Below, one piece after another: positions 21,998 to 30,472 of a stretch of DNA of 42,612 nucleotides. The stretch comes from a virus: positions 1 through 42,612 of IMG/VR virus record IMGVR_UViG_3300046000_011507, one strand, 5' to 3'. Each line of letters opens with the position of its first letter. Within the stretch, counting starts at the first letter, position 1. Made by a program: the position numbers and the translations under genes. The notes beneath the pieces were generated by a model. The model was given only the letters and a program-made list of their open reading frames with translations. It had not been told where the DNA came from and ran no database searches.

Positions 21998-23305
21998 ATG
22001 TGTCTCTCAATCTCTAAACAAGCAAATTTAAACTACTTGGCTCATATTGTGGAGCTAAGTTCTATCAAACTGCATCCTGATGCTAATAAATTACAAGTAG
22101 CTGAGATTCTTAATACAACGGTTATTACTGGTCTAGAGGCAAAGCAAGGAGATGTATATGTCTACTTCCCGGTAGAATCTCAGCTCTCAGGAAAGTTCCT
22201 TAAATGGTCAAACGCTTATGCTGAATGCGGGCTTAATAAGGATGTAACGCAAAAAGGATTCTTCGGATCCAATGGTCGGGTTCGTATGATTAAGCTCCGC
22301 GGACTTTATAGCGATGGTTATATCGTTCCCTATAGTTCTTTTGAGTTATTCGTAGCTGAGGAATATGGAGTGTTCATGTCGTATGGAGTAATTGGATGCA
22401 AATTCGATAGTGTCTGCGGCGATATTTTTATCAACAAGTACGTTCCAAGAACTCAAGGTCATGGTAAGGTAAAGAATCATGAAAAATCTAAACCTAAGTT
22501 TAAAAGACTACTAGATCATCAGTTTGCATTCCATCCAGATACTGAGAACTTGAGAAATAAGCTTGGTGATGTAAGCCCTTTTGACTACATCTCCATTACT
22601 AATAAGTATCATGGCTGCAATTGCGCTGTAGCAAATATCCTTACTAATCGACCTTTGTCTTGGGTGGAAAGGATTGCTAAATTTCTTAAGGTAAAGGTAG
22701 TGGATAAGGAATATGGCATGATCTATTCGAGTAGAACTGTTGTACGGAATGCTGAGGGTCATTCTAAAGATGGGTTAAAATTCACTGCGAGTGAGCAAAG
22801 TAATGTTTGGAAAGAGGTAGCAGAAGAAATTTATCCTTATCTAGATAAGGGTATTAGAGTGACTGGTGAAATTATTGGTTACGATGGTTATAAAGAGATT
22901 CAACCAAAGTATGATTACGGACTAACTCCAGGCAATCATATGTTTTTGGTATTCAAAATTGATGCTGTTAATGTTGATGGAGAGAGTTATACTTTCTCGC
23001 ATCCGCAGATGGTTGAGTATTGTAAGAAGAAAGGTTTACGGATGGTTGATAGCTACTACTACGGGTTAGCTAAAGACTTGTTTGACATTCCCGTTGATAG
23101 CGATTGGCATAGTAATTTTATTAAGAAGCTGTCTTCAGAGTATCTTGGTAAGAGAGACCCTCTATGCAGTAAGGATGTTCCGATGGAAGGGGTAGTCATC
23201 AGTAAAGAAGTGCCACTGCGTTGGGATGCTCTTAAGTTGAAAGATTTAGAGTTCTTAGGTTACGAGACGAAAATGCTTGACGATGATCAACATGGAGCAG
23301 AATAA
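21998..23305 (+). CDS. RNA ligase (Rnl5/DRB0094-like)
   Basis: 435 residues. Ligase motif I is NKYHG with nucleophile Lys 203; motif III/IIIa region SSRTVV, motif IV VTGEIIGYDG and motif V MEGVVISKE ... ALKLKDLEF follow in order. The N-terminal 150 residues (AHIVELSSIKLHPDANKLQV, VYFPVESQL) look like the OB-type domain of the Deinococcus Rnl5 family. It would seal nicked or broken RNA. With seven tRNA genes in the window, repair of anticodon-nuclease damage is a sensible inference. Confidence 0.85.
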   Translation: MCLSISKQANLNYLAHIVELSSIKLHPDANKLQVAEILNTTVITGLEAKQGDVYVYFPVESQLSGKFLKWSNAYAECGLNKDVTQKGFFGSNGRVRMIKLRGLYSDGYIVPYSSFELFVAEEYGVFMSYGVIGCKFDSVCGDIFINKYVPRTQGHGKVKNHEKSKPKFKRLLDHQFAFHPDTENLRNKLGDVSPFDYISITNKYHGCNCAVANILTNRPLSWVERIAKFLKVKVVDKEYGMIYSSRTVVRNAEGHSKDGLKFTASEQSNVWKEVAEEIYPYLDKGIRVTGEIIGYDGYKEIQPKYDYGLTPGNHMFLVFKIDAVNVDGESYTFSHPQMVEYCKKKGLRMVDSYYYGLAKDLFDIPVDSDWHSNFIKKLSSEYLGKRDPLCSKDVPMEGVVISKEVPLRWDALKLKDLEFLGYETKMLDDDQHGAE

Positions 23306-23309
23306 TACT

Positions 23310-23510
23310 ATGGGTAAGTTTAAATATAGTATTATCAATTACAAAGGGTATAGTGTAGACTTTGACCAACGAATGGATGACGGTGACAGTTGCTGGAAAC
23401 TTGAAGCTAAACATCTTGAAAATGACTCTCGAATAGTTACAGAAACCTACTCAACCGAAGTGCACGCGTTATCATCTATATTAGTACGCATCGATAAAGC
23501 TAATAAATAA
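23310..23510 (+). CDS. Small protein, unknown
   Basis: 66 residues from MGKFKYSIINYKG, 4 nt after the ligase stop; earlier in-frame Met codons overlap the ligase. Mixed strands and a helix, no family. Confidence 0.55.
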   Translation: MGKFKYSIINYKGYSVDFDQRMDDGDSCWKLEAKHLENDSRIVTETYSTEVHALSSILVRIDKANK

Positions 23511-23518
23511 TTATCTAG

Positions 23519-24223
23519 ATGAATAAATTAACACTAAATGGTACTGAGAGGGTAATTGATCGGTTGCAGAACTTCGATGAAAGGAGTCGGAGCTACTCTA
23601 TTGCTTCAGTTTTGGCAGGTAAAACACCTCGCTCGTACTCCTGGCGTTGTAATACTTGGCTAGATCAAGGAGCGGAAGGAGCGTGTGTAGCTTATGCTCT
23701 CGGGCACGAGCTAGCCTCTAGACCAGCAGAAGTAAAAGGGCTTAATGACAAATGGTTAAAGGAGAGTGTGTACTGGGAAGCTCAGAAAATTGATCCATGG
23801 CCGGGTGGTTCTTATCCTAGTGCACCAGCCTTCTATGAAGGTACTTCAGTACTCTCTGGCATAAAGATTTTGCAAAAGCTAGGTCTATTTAAAGAGTATA
23901 GGTGGGCGTTTAGCTTTGATGATCTAGTATTAGGAATAGGTCGTAATGGGCCTGCTGTACTTGGTATTAATTGGTACGAAGGTATGGGTATACCTGATAG
24001 TAATAATTTTATTGCGCCGACTGGAGCTCATGTAGGTGGTCATGCAGTATTAGCTCGTGCTGTAGATGTCAAGGAAAGAGTAATTACTATTCGTAATTCC
24101 TGGGGACAAGATTGGGGCGATAAAGGAGATTGCTATATTAAATTTGACGATCTACGTAATGTAGTTCAGCAAGGAGGCGAGGCTGCCTTCATCATTAAAC
24201 GTAAAACAAATGTAATTTTATAA
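23519..24223 (+). CDS. Papain-like (C1A) cysteine peptidase
   Basis: 234 residues with a full catalytic set: Gln 50 and Cys 56 in [13 protein letters not shown], His 175 in [11 protein letters not shown], and Asn 193 in [13 protein letters not shown]. No signal peptide or prodomain, so it is probably cytoplasmic or packaged. It might process phage proteins or cut host targets; the sequence does not say which. It lies 2 nt upstream of Gmd, in the same run of genes. Confidence 0.85.
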   Translation: MNKLTLNGTERVIDRLQNFDERSRSYSIASVLAGKTPRSYSWRCNTWLDQGAEGACVAYALGHELASRPAEVKGLNDKWLKESVYWEAQKIDPWPGGSYPSAPAFYEGTSVLSGIKILQKLGLFKEYRWAFSFDDLVLGIGRNGPAVLGINWYEGMGIPDSNNFIAPTGAHVGGHAVLARAVDVKERVITIRNSWGQDWGDKGDCYIKFDDLRNVVQQGGEAAFIIKRKTNVIL

Positions 24224-24225
24224 AT

Positions 24226-25239
24226 ATGAAAAAAGCACTTATTACCGGTATTACCGGGCAAGATGGATCTTATTTAGCAGATCTACTTTTAGAAAAAGGT
24301 TACGAGGTCCATGGCATCATACGTCGTTCTTCTAGCTTTAATACTGGACGCATAGAGCATTTATACAACAACGAAGAGCTAGGTGAACGTCTTCATTTAC
24401 ATTTTGGAGACTTAACCGATGCAGCGTGCTTGAATCAACTACTGACTCAAATTCAACCGGATGAAATTTATAATCTAGGTGCACAGAGTCATGTACGAGT
24501 ATCGTTTGACATTCCTCAATCAACGGGTGATATTGTAGGACTCGGAACTCTAAGATTGCTAGACGCAATTAAGCAAACTGGCTTGATAGAAAAGACTCGA
24601 TACTATCAAGCTTCATCTTCTGAAATGTACGGGAAGGTACAAGCAGTACCGCAGACAGAAACTACCCCATTCTATCCACGTTCACCATATGCTTGTGCTA
24701 AATTATATGGACACTGGTTGACTGTTAACTATCGTGAGTCATATGGTATGCATGCAAGCTGTGGTATCCTTTTCAATCATGAATCGCCACGTAGAGGAGA
24801 AACTTTCGTTACGCGTAAGATTACAAGAGCAGCGACTCGTATCAAAATGGGTCTACAGTCTGATATACATCTAGGTAATTTGGAAGCAAAGAGAGATTGG
24901 GGCTATGCTAAGGAGTATGTTTACATGATGTGGCTTATGATGCAGCAAGATAAGCCTGACGACTATGTAGTTGCTACAAACGAGACGCATAGTGTTGCTG
25001 AGTTTGTCGAAGAGACATTTAGTGCTCTCGATCTCGACTGGCGAAAGTATGTAAAGTATGATAGCAGGTACGACCGGCCAGCTGAAGTAGATTTGTTGAT
25101 TGGCGATCCTAGTAAAGCTAAAAACGTTTTAGGATGGGAGCCTAAAGTACGTTTTAAAGAGCTTTGCGGTATTATGGTTGACGCGGATTTAAAATTAGCT
25201 AAGCATGAGAGGTCTCTTGTTGATGCTGGTCTGGTATAA
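24226..25239 (+). CDS. gmd: GDP-mannose 4,6-dehydratase
   Basis: 337 residues, normal family length. NADP site [14 protein letters not shown] at 8-21, [25 protein letters not shown], catalytic YACAKLYGH (Tyr-x3-Lys), [17 protein letters not shown] and [17 protein letters not shown] are all typical. It converts GDP-D-mannose to GDP-4-keto-6-deoxymannose, the substrate of the fucose synthase encoded at 27673. Intact. Confidence 0.97.
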   Translation: MKKALITGITGQDGSYLADLLLEKGYEVHGIIRRSSSFNTGRIEHLYNNEELGERLHLHFGDLTDAACLNQLLTQIQPDEIYNLGAQSHVRVSFDIPQSTGDIVGLGTLRLLDAIKQTGLIEKTRYYQASSSEMYGKVQAVPQTETTPFYPRSPYACAKLYGHWLTVNYRESYGMHASCGILFNHESPRRGETFVTRKITRAATRIKMGLQSDIHLGNLEAKRDWGYAKEYVYMMWLMMQQDKPDDYVVATNETHSVAEFVEETFSALDLDWRKYVKYDSRYDRPAEVDLLIGDPSKAKNVLGWEPKVRFKELCGIMVDADLKLAKHERSLVDAGLV

Positions 25240-25240
25240 C

Positions 25241-25255
25241 GAACTTCGATATAAT
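25241..25255 (+). promoter_or_regulatory. GAACT-class promoter
   Basis: AACGAACT, 4 nt, TATAAT, 7 nt to ATG 25263; overlaps the gmd stop. Confidence 0.78.
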
Positions 25256-25262
25256 ATTGTTA

Positions 25263-25643
25263 ATGCTAAACAATATTAAGCTGCTAAAGCGGCTCGAAAA
25301 TATTGCTTGGGAAAATCTAACGAGAGAGCGTAGATGCTATCATGTAGCTTTTATCTTCAAAGGTAATAATATTCTCTCTATTGGTACCAACTCAAACAAA
25401 ACACATCCAAAAATCAAACAATATGGGTACGAAGATCACTCGAAACTTCACGCGGAACTATCAGCTTGTATTAAACTGGGCGAAGAGGATTGCCGCAAGT
25501 ATAGTATCGGTGTACTTCGGATTGACCGCAACGGTAAGCTTAACCATAGCAAGCCTTGCTATCATTGCTCTCACTTAATTAAAGTACTAAACTTTAAAAA
25601 GGTCTACTTCACCAATCAATTCGGACTCTGGGAAAGCTACTAA
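25263..25643 (+). CDS. Cytidine/dCMP-deaminase-fold protein
   Basis: 126 residues. H63-A-E65 and PCYHC (C99, C102) give the zinc deaminase site. Differs from the enzyme at 11405 by lacking the GYNG loop and by having GTNSNKTHPK, as in some nucleic-acid or nucleoside deaminases. Substrate not known. A TTG two codons upstream is also possible, but the ATG sits 7 nt from the promoter. Confidence 0.75.
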   Translation: MLNNIKLLKRLENIAWENLTRERRCYHVAFIFKGNNILSIGTNSNKTHPKIKQYGYEDHSKLHAELSACIKLGEEDCRKYSIGVLRIDRNGKLNHSKPCYHCSHLIKVLNFKKVYFTNQFGLWESY

Positions 25644-25645
25644 TT

Positions 25646-25747
25646 ATGAACTTTAACAACGATCATGAACACACAATGCTTAATATCGCTCTAGTATGTA
25701 TGGGATTAGTGTTCCTTATCATCTGGACCATCTTTGCAATTCAGTAA
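25646..25747 (+). CDS. Tiny single-pass membrane protein
   Basis: 33 residues: short polar N-terminus with His/Asp, then one hydrophobic helix (LNIALVCMGLVFLIIWTIFA). Starts 2 nt after the deaminase stop. Unknown function. Confidence 0.55.
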   Translation: MNFNNDHEHTMLNIALVCMGLVFLIIWTIFAIQ

Positions 25748-25759
25748 ACAAACTTTAAC

Positions 25760-25774
25760 GAACTTCAATATAAT
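25760..25774 (+). promoter_or_regulatory. GAACT-class promoter
   Basis: AACGAACT, TCAA, TATAAT, 6 nt to ATG 25781. Confidence 0.82.
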
Positions 25775-25780
25775 AATAGT

Positions 25781-25969
25781 ATGACAACGAACGAACAACT
25801 AGTAAATGCAAATGAGTACGCCTGCTACTACATTAATAACGAAAATCGTGAGTTTTTCTGGAGTGGCCGTCCTTCAACCCTTCGAGTTCGTTATCCTCAT
25901 GCAAAGATTATTTGTACCGGACCTGAAGCGATCGCTGCTGTCGCCTTTAAGGGATTAGCTTGTGCATAA
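25781..25969 (+). CDS. Small protein, unknown
   Basis: 62 residues (MTTNEQLVNANEYACYY...). Resembles short phage proteins that end in a mixed strand-helix; no named family recognised. Leaderless arrangement. Confidence 0.6.
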   Translation: MTTNEQLVNANEYACYYINNENREFFWSGRPSTLRVRYPHAKIICTGPEAIAAVAFKGLACA

Positions 25970-25982
25970 TTGAACTTTTAAC

Positions 25983-25997
25983 GAACTACAGTATAAT
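25983..25997 (+). promoter_or_regulatory. GAACT-class promoter with leader
   Basis: AACGAACT, ACAG, TATAAT; ATG 26019 is 21 nt after the -10. AAGGAG at 25999-26004 is Shine-Dalgarno-like but 14 nt from the ATG. Confidence 0.75.
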
Positions 25998-26018
25998 AAG
26001 GAGTAATCAGAAATTAAT

Positions 26019-26939
26019 ATGAATCTAAATATCGAACGTACTAACTTTGTCCGCGCTTGTGATGTTGCTATTCCTTCTACTTTCTTTAACCGTCTAACGA
26101 CTGGTGTTAAAGAGATTGATGAAATGTTTGGTGAAGGTATTATTCCTGGTTCTTCTTTTACTGTGACGGGTCGTGCAGGTTCTGGTAAGTCTAGTTTCCT
26201 TCTTCAGCTTATGGAAGGTCTAGCTAATAACGGTTATAATGTTGGTTATGCTTCTGGAGAAGAAAATCAGCATCAGCTCGCCTATACCTGTAAACGTCTA
26301 AATGTCTCGAACGTTTCTATCGCTAACGAAACTGATATCGATAATTTGGTTAACGCTACTAAAGACTTTGACGCTCTAGTTGTTGACTCTTTTCAAGCTC
26401 TGACTAGCTCTAATAAGCTTAATTTCTCTGAGCTCGAACGATATGCTATTAGTAGTCTTGTTAAAGCTGCTAAAGAGAATGAGTGCGCTTTGTTTATCGT
26501 TATGCACTTTACTAAGAATGGTGTCTTGAAAGGTTCGACTCTTATTCCTCATACGGTTGATGTTAATATTCAAATTGAGCTAGACGATGAAGATGACTCA
26601 ACAGCTCGGGTTATTAGCTTTATCAAGAATCGCTTCGGAGCTACTCTTGACTATCGAGCTAATATGAATAGTAAAGGATTTACTTTTACAGGAAAAGTTG
26701 TAGAGCAAGAGGTTACTCCTTCTAAGAACGCTCGTAAGAAGTCCCTTGCTGATAGTATTCTCAAGCTTGACCCGCCTCTGATTACTAAGAGTACTATTAT
26801 GACTTCCTTTAATCTTTCAGGATCGCAAGCTTATCTGATTCTGAAAGAGCTCTGCGATACTAATAAGCTAGTTAAGATCGGTCGAGGGGATAACGCTTGC
26901 TTTAAGAAAGTGCTAGTTGAAGAGAAGGTTGTAAGCTAA
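26019..26939 (+). CDS. RecA-fold ATPase, RadA/KaiC-like
   Basis: 306 residues. TTGVKEIDEMFGEGIIPGS leads to Walker A GRAGSGKSS at 51-59; Walker B is ALVVDSFQ at 119-126; ASGEENQHQLAYTCKRL fits the RadA/Sms region after Walker A. The C-terminal part (after about 235) has a winged-helix look (ITKSTIMTSFNLSGSQAYL). It may act in recombination or replication-fork processing, or load another factor. No zinc finger or Lon-like domain, so shorter than RadA. Regular, probably optimised codons. Confidence 0.8.
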   Translation: MNLNIERTNFVRACDVAIPSTFFNRLTTGVKEIDEMFGEGIIPGSSFTVTGRAGSGKSSFLLQLMEGLANNGYNVGYASGEENQHQLAYTCKRLNVSNVSIANETDIDNLVNATKDFDALVVDSFQALTSSNKLNFSELERYAISSLVKAAKENECALFIVMHFTKNGVLKGSTLIPHTVDVNIQIELDDEDDSTARVISFIKNRFGATLDYRANMNSKGFTFTGKVVEQEVTPSKNARKKSLADSILKLDPPLITKSTIMTSFNLSGSQAYLILKELCDTNKLVKIGRGDNACFKKVLVEEKVVS

Positions 26940-26961
26940 TAAATAAGATTGTAACATTATT

Positions 26962-27156
26962 ATGAAAGCAAATAGATATTATCTAGACAATAGCGTAGAG
27001 TCTCTTTTAAGGATCGAGAAACGAAAGTACAATAACAGAAAGGTTAAAACGATTGATCTTATTTCAACAGGTGCTATTTGGCTAGTAGCGATAATTATGG
27101 CAATCTATCTTAGTAAGATTTTTATACACTTACCTGAGGCTTTAAATTCTTTCTAG
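26962..27156 (+). CDS. Small membrane protein, unknown
   Basis: 64 residues: basic N-terminal half (RIEKRKYNNRKVK) and one hydrophobic helix (TGAIWLVAIIMAIYLSKIF). Directly abuts the next gene (TAG then ATG). Confidence 0.6.
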   Translation: MKANRYYLDNSVESLLRIEKRKYNNRKVKTIDLISTGAIWLVAIIMAIYLSKIFIHLPEALNSF

Positions 27157-27339
27157 ATGAGACCTCTTACCAGCGAAGAAGAGCGTATTATTGAAATCAA
27201 TAGACGTCTCGAAACAACACAAAGTACTTGTGTATGCGGTTCGATAGATGAGCTCTTTATCGTAGAAGAGCTGAAGGCAGAGAAGAAGAGTCTTGTAGAG
27301 CTTATTCTAAAAGAGAAGTTAAAACGAACTCCTGTATAA
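27157..27339 (+). CDS. Small coiled-coil-like protein, unknown
   Basis: 60 residues. Helix, CVCG turn, helix: a short helical hairpin like many phage regulators. Starts on the base after the previous stop. Its end carries the next promoter (AAACGAACTCCTGTATAAT). Confidence 0.58.
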   Translation: MRPLTSEEERIIEINRRLETTQSTCVCGSIDELFIVEELKAEKKSLVELILKEKLKRTPV

Positions 27340-27340
27340 T
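27326..27340 (+). promoter_or_regulatory. GAACT-class promoter in coding end
   Basis: AACGAACT, CCTG, TATAAT; next ATG (27378) is 37 nt away. Confidence 0.7.
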
Positions 27341-27377
27341 AAGGTACAGAGTAAGTCTAAACTATATAAACGAAAAT

Positions 27378-27560
27378 ATGATCAACGAAGAATACTTCAT
27401 TGCCTTATCTCCTATCGACAATGAGCCTATTAAGTTCAAGATGCATATGAAAAAGGATCTAAAGTCAAGTGGCTGGGTGATTCTTCCGTCGGATGCGGAC
27501 TTAGAGGAAGAAATTGATATTTGGGAATCACGGCAGAACTTTTACGAAAGCTTCACTTGA
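27378..27560 (+). CDS. Small acidic protein, unknown
   Basis: 60 residues (MINEEYFIALSPIDNEPIKF...), beta then helix, no family. One of the few genes here with a leader of more than 20 nt. Confidence 0.58.
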   Translation: MINEEYFIALSPIDNEPIKFKMHMKKDLKSSGWVILPSDADLEEEIDIWESRQNFYESFT

Positions 27561-27586
27561 TACATCGTCAGTTAAGTATATCTTTA

Positions 27587-27649
27587 GTCTCTCCAATGCT
27601 TCCGCAAAGAGGTATACGGTAGCAACAAATTTATATCGTTAGGAGAGAC
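27587..27649 (+). ncRNA. Possible structured leader before fucose synthase gene
   Basis: GTCTCTCC (27587-27594) pairs with GGAGAGAC (27642-27649) around a 47-nt loop that could itself fold. It fills much of the 112-nt gap upstream of 27673. I do not recognise a known riboswitch; fold quality was not computed. Confidence 0.35.
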
Positions 27650-27672
27650 ACAATATATACAAAAGAATTTTT

Positions 27673-28605
27673 ATGAGTAAACTTTTAATAACCGGTGGAA
27701 CTGGCTTAGTTGGTTCTGAATTTAAAACTTCTAGTATTTTAATTAATTCTAAAATTTGTGATTTAAGAATTGCTAAAGATGTAGATACTTTATTTGCTGA
27801 TCTTACTGATCAAAGTCAAGGTCAGAATGCAGTTGATAGGGTCATTCATTGCGCAGCTAAGGTAGGAGGTATAGCTGCCAATATGAAGTACAAGGGGGAG
27901 TTCTTCTATGAGAATGTAATGATCAATACTAATGTCATTGAGGCGTGTAGGAAGTTTGGTATCAAAAAATTAGTCTCGTTTCTCTCTACTTGTATTTTTC
28001 CTGATAAGGTAGACTACCCGCTTACAGAAGCAAAAATATATTTAGGACCTCCACATACGTCAAACGATGCATACGCGTATGCAAAGAGAATGGCTGATAT
28101 CCAAATTAGATCCTATCGAGAGCAGTATGGACTAAATTACAAATCTGTTATCCCATGCAATGTCTATGGTCCTAATGATAATTATAACTTGGAGAATGGG
28201 CATGTTCTACCCGCTATTATACATAAATGCTATCTAGCTAAAGAGAACAATACACCCTTAACTATCTGGGGCAATGGAGAGTCCTTGAGAGAGTTTATCT
28301 TTAGTAAAGACGTTGCTTTCCTTTCAGAGTGGGTATTAGAAAATTATGACGAGGAGGAACCTATTATTCTGTCTTCTGGTGTAGAAGTATCGATTAAAGA
28401 AGTTGTAAATTTAGTTGTCGAGTTAATGGAATTCGAAGGTAAGGTTGAATGGGACGAAACTAAACCTAACGGACAATATAGAAAGCCTAGTGATAATTCC
28501 AAGATCAAAAAATATCTTCCTATGTTTGAATTTACATCCTTAAGAGACGGACTCAAGGAGACTGTAGACTTTGTACAGAGCAATTATAGCGCTATTAGGA
28601 AATAG
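27673..28605 (+). CDS. fcl: GDP-L-fucose synthase
   Basis: 310 residues, full length. GGTGLVG near the start binds NADP; HCAAKVGGIAANMKY, FLSTCIFPD (catalytic Ser/Cys region), YAYAKRM (Tyr-x3-Lys), PCNVYGPNDNYNLENGHVLP and WGNGESLREFIF are family hallmarks. It converts GDP-4-keto-6-deoxymannose to GDP-L-fucose in two steps. Pairs with gmd at 24226 but is separated from it by 2.4 kb of other genes, and it has its own leader. Confidence 0.95.
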   Translation: MSKLLITGGTGLVGSEFKTSSILINSKICDLRIAKDVDTLFADLTDQSQGQNAVDRVIHCAAKVGGIAANMKYKGEFFYENVMINTNVIEACRKFGIKKLVSFLSTCIFPDKVDYPLTEAKIYLGPPHTSNDAYAYAKRMADIQIRSYREQYGLNYKSVIPCNVYGPNDNYNLENGHVLPAIIHKCYLAKENNTPLTIWGNGESLREFIFSKDVAFLSEWVLENYDEEEPIILSSGVEVSIKEVVNLVVELMEFEGKVEWDETKPNGQYRKPSDNSKIKKYLPMFEFTSLRDGLKETVDFVQSNYSAIRK

Positions 28606-28621
28606 AGTAGCAGCTCATAAC

Positions 28622-28636
28622 GAACTCTGATATAAT
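28622..28636 (+). promoter_or_regulatory. GAACT-class promoter
   Basis: AACGAACT, CTGA, TATAAT, 6 nt to an ATG at 28643 that opens a 10-codon reading frame. Confidence 0.75.
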
Positions 28637-28642
28637 AATTGT

Positions 28643-28675
28643 ATGGCAACGAAAGCTAACAGCAGCTTAGCTTAG
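28643..28675 (+). CDS. Possible 10-residue leader peptide with hairpin
   Basis: ATG at the predicted +1 encodes MATKANSSLA and stops. A perfect 7-bp hairpin (AAGCTAA / TTAGCTT, 28653-28673) lies within it. Could be an upstream control peptide for 28692, or a tiny gene; could also be chance. Confidence 0.3.
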   Translation: MATKANSSLA

Positions 28676-28691
28676 TGTCTAATAAAAAATT

Positions 28692-28892
28692 ATGAATAAT
28701 CAAAAACTATACGTTGTGGAATCTAAATCTGACGCTCATGAAGGTATGTCAGTATGGGGTCTCGGAGCTACTCCTGAATCAGCTCTCTTAGATGCTGGAG
28801 CCTATGCAACCGCGGGTGCTGCAGTACGTGAAGTTACTGATGAACACGAACGCTCAGAGATGTGGCGCTCCTTTCCTCACTCACTTGAATAA
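28692..28892 (+). CDS. Small protein, unknown
   Basis: 66 residues. LYVVESKSDAHEGMSVWGLGATPESALLDA-type sequence resembles short phage proteins with a beta-hairpin and one helix. No named function. Confidence 0.58.
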   Translation: MNNQKLYVVESKSDAHEGMSVWGLGATPESALLDAGAYATAGAAVREVTDEHERSEMWRSFPHSLE

Positions 28893-28962
28893 CCATCCTT
28901 CAACTATTAAACTTAAAGACGCTGTCTGCAGCGTATATTCTACACCAATTATTAAATCTATC

Positions 28963-29175
28963 ATGAGTGCTGACAATCATACCGAACACCTTAAGACCGC
29001 TCTCTTTGAACTCTTTGTTGCTAGAGTACGTAGCTATTGTTTTTGTTGGGGTGACGACCCGTCTTCCATCAGGCATCTAGTAGAGAAGCACGGCTTCAAT
29101 GGCATCTTTACAGGTCTAGATCAATACTATACTAGTACTGAAGAATTGATTAAGTCACTTGAAGCAGTTTACTGA
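28963..29175 (+). CDS. Small protein, unknown
   Basis: 70 residues from MSADNHTEHLKTALFELF. The frame is open upstream into 28692's gene but that part is an out-of-frame shadow. Contains SYCFCWGDD and an acidic C-terminus. A hairpin ACGCTG / CAGCGT lies upstream at 28919-28934. No family. Confidence 0.52.
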   Translation: MSADNHTEHLKTALFELFVARVRSYCFCWGDDPSSIRHLVEKHGFNGIFTGLDQYYTSTEELIKSLEAVY

Positions 29176-29196
29176 TAGTGCAGTATAAGTATAGAT

Positions 29197-29385
29197 ATGG
29201 AAGAGGAAAAAATGTATATTACAGAGGTGTTTAGCGACGAGCTAGACAATCTAGGCTGCGGTAAAAACGACTTTATAACAATTACTAGAAGGGAAGGTTG
29301 TAAGGTTTTCTTTACCGCAGGTCCTTGCAAGTTTAATATACAGGCAAGTGAAGTACAAAATGTAACTCTTAACGGGCAAACTTAA
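29197..29385 (+). CDS. Small protein, unknown
   Basis: 62 residues, beta-rich (FITITRREGCKVFFTAGPC), three Cys, no family recognised. Confidence 0.55.
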   Translation: MEEEKMYITEVFSDELDNLGCGKNDFITITRREGCKVFFTAGPCKFNIQASEVQNVTLNGQT

Positions 29386-29390
29386 TACAA

Positions 29391-29858
29391 ATGAAAAGTA
29401 AACAAGACGCAGAACTTATTGCAGCCGCATATAGCCGTATTCTAGAAAATACTCAATCTATTTCACCTGACACCATTGCTCAACTCGCTACTGTTAGTGA
29501 TGAAGCTCTAGATAAAGCTTACCAATATGGTAGAAGCTCACCTGGCAACACCTTTGGCTGGCAAGCAAATCTTAAGAGCGCAGAGTATGCTGCTAAAGCT
29601 ATTAATAGTGGTGAAACAGACATTGAGCGGATTAGTGACGAGATTCATAAAGGCTGGAATGAGACAGCAAAGAGATTCGTTCAAGATCCAGATCAATTCG
29701 ACGATACCCAAAAGCTAAGAGATAATGGTAAGCTAGAAGCTAAGCTCGCTCAACGCGAAAAGCTAATGAATATTTCTTATAGTCAGTTACCAGAAGATGA
29801 AAAAGAAAAGGATAGAGTAGTTGCAAAAGCGTTATTACAAGCTATAGTAAAGAAGTAG
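29391..29858 (+). CDS. RyR-domain-like phage protein
   Basis: 155 residues. Start motif DAELIAAAYSRILEN is typical of small phage proteins with a DAxLIxxAY head. The C-terminal half (IHKGWNETAKRFVQD ... YSQLPEDEKEKDRVVAKAL) matches the RyR pattern: h..W...........l...eK..dr..a. RyR domains in phage proteins are of unknown role, possibly ligand binding. Confidence 0.65.
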   Translation: MKSKQDAELIAAAYSRILENTQSISPDTIAQLATVSDEALDKAYQYGRSSPGNTFGWQANLKSAEYAAKAINSGETDIERISDEIHKGWNETAKRFVQDPDQFDDTQKLRDNGKLEAKLAQREKLMNISYSQLPEDEKEKDRVVAKALLQAIVKK

Positions 29859-29879
29859 AGTTTGATGATAAATTAAAAT

Positions 29880-29964
29880 GGGTAGGTTCCAGAGTGGCCA
29901 AATGGAAGAGACTGTAAATCTCTCGGCTCAGCCTTCGGTGGTTCGAATCCATCCCTACCCACCA
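29880..29964 (+). tRNA. tRNA-Tyr(GTA)
   Basis: Acceptor GGGTAGG / CCTACCC, anticodon stem AGAGA / TCTCT with loop CTGTAAA, long class II variable arm as expected for bacterial Tyr, CCA encoded, 85 nt. Confidence 0.94.
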
Positions 29965-29982
29965 TTATACATTGATAGTTAT

Positions 29983-30453
29983 ATGAATTTTAAAGACATC
30001 GTACTTGTTAAATCAAAGAAAATTGGCTCAACAGCTTTTAAAGTTACGCTACAACGTATAACTATCGGTGACGTACTAGAATGCTTCTTTCCTATAGTAG
30101 GTAGAGAATACAGCTATCTAGGATACTCTACCTACGACTATCCTTTTATTCTTCCAGGGGAGAGGTTACTTAGAGACTTTTTTAAAGAAGTAGATAGAGT
30201 AGCGCGGCCATGGTGGTGTCCAAGATTCGTACTACGCTTGCTCAATCTATTAGGTAATGATCGATCATTTGTTCGCATCCGTAATCATTTTCTGGCTGGT
30301 GTCTTCTACCGTCTAACAAAAGGAATCAGGATAACTGATACTAAATGGAAGTATGACACGTTTAGAATTTATGGTAACTTTACTGAAGATCTACAGACAC
30401 TAGCTAATAAGACATGTAGAGAGATTGAGAAAGAGCTTCGCGATGAACCCTAG
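29983..30453 (+). CDS. Basic protein, unknown
   Basis: 156 residues from MNFKDIVLVKSKK; the upstream part of the frame lies in tRNA-Tyr. Basic, aromatic (WWCPRFVLRLLNLL), mixed alpha/beta. No family recognised. Confidence 0.6.
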   Translation: MNFKDIVLVKSKKIGSTAFKVTLQRITIGDVLECFFPIVGREYSYLGYSTYDYPFILPGERLLRDFFKEVDRVARPWWCPRFVLRLLNLLGNDRSFVRIRNHFLAGVFYRLTKGIRITDTKWKYDTFRIYGNFTEDLQTLANKTCREIEKELRDEP

Positions 30454-30459
30454 ATATTG

Positions 30460-30467
30460 ATTAAATA
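30460..30467 (+). promoter_or_regulatory. Late promoter variant ATTAAATA
   Basis: 5 nt before ATG 30473. Confidence 0.65.
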
Positions 30468-30472
30468 ATCGG

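Noticed and set aside
29878-29982. N-terminal extension of the 29983 protein
   Set aside because: It overlaps tRNA-Tyr; the Met after the tRNA is the only sensible start.
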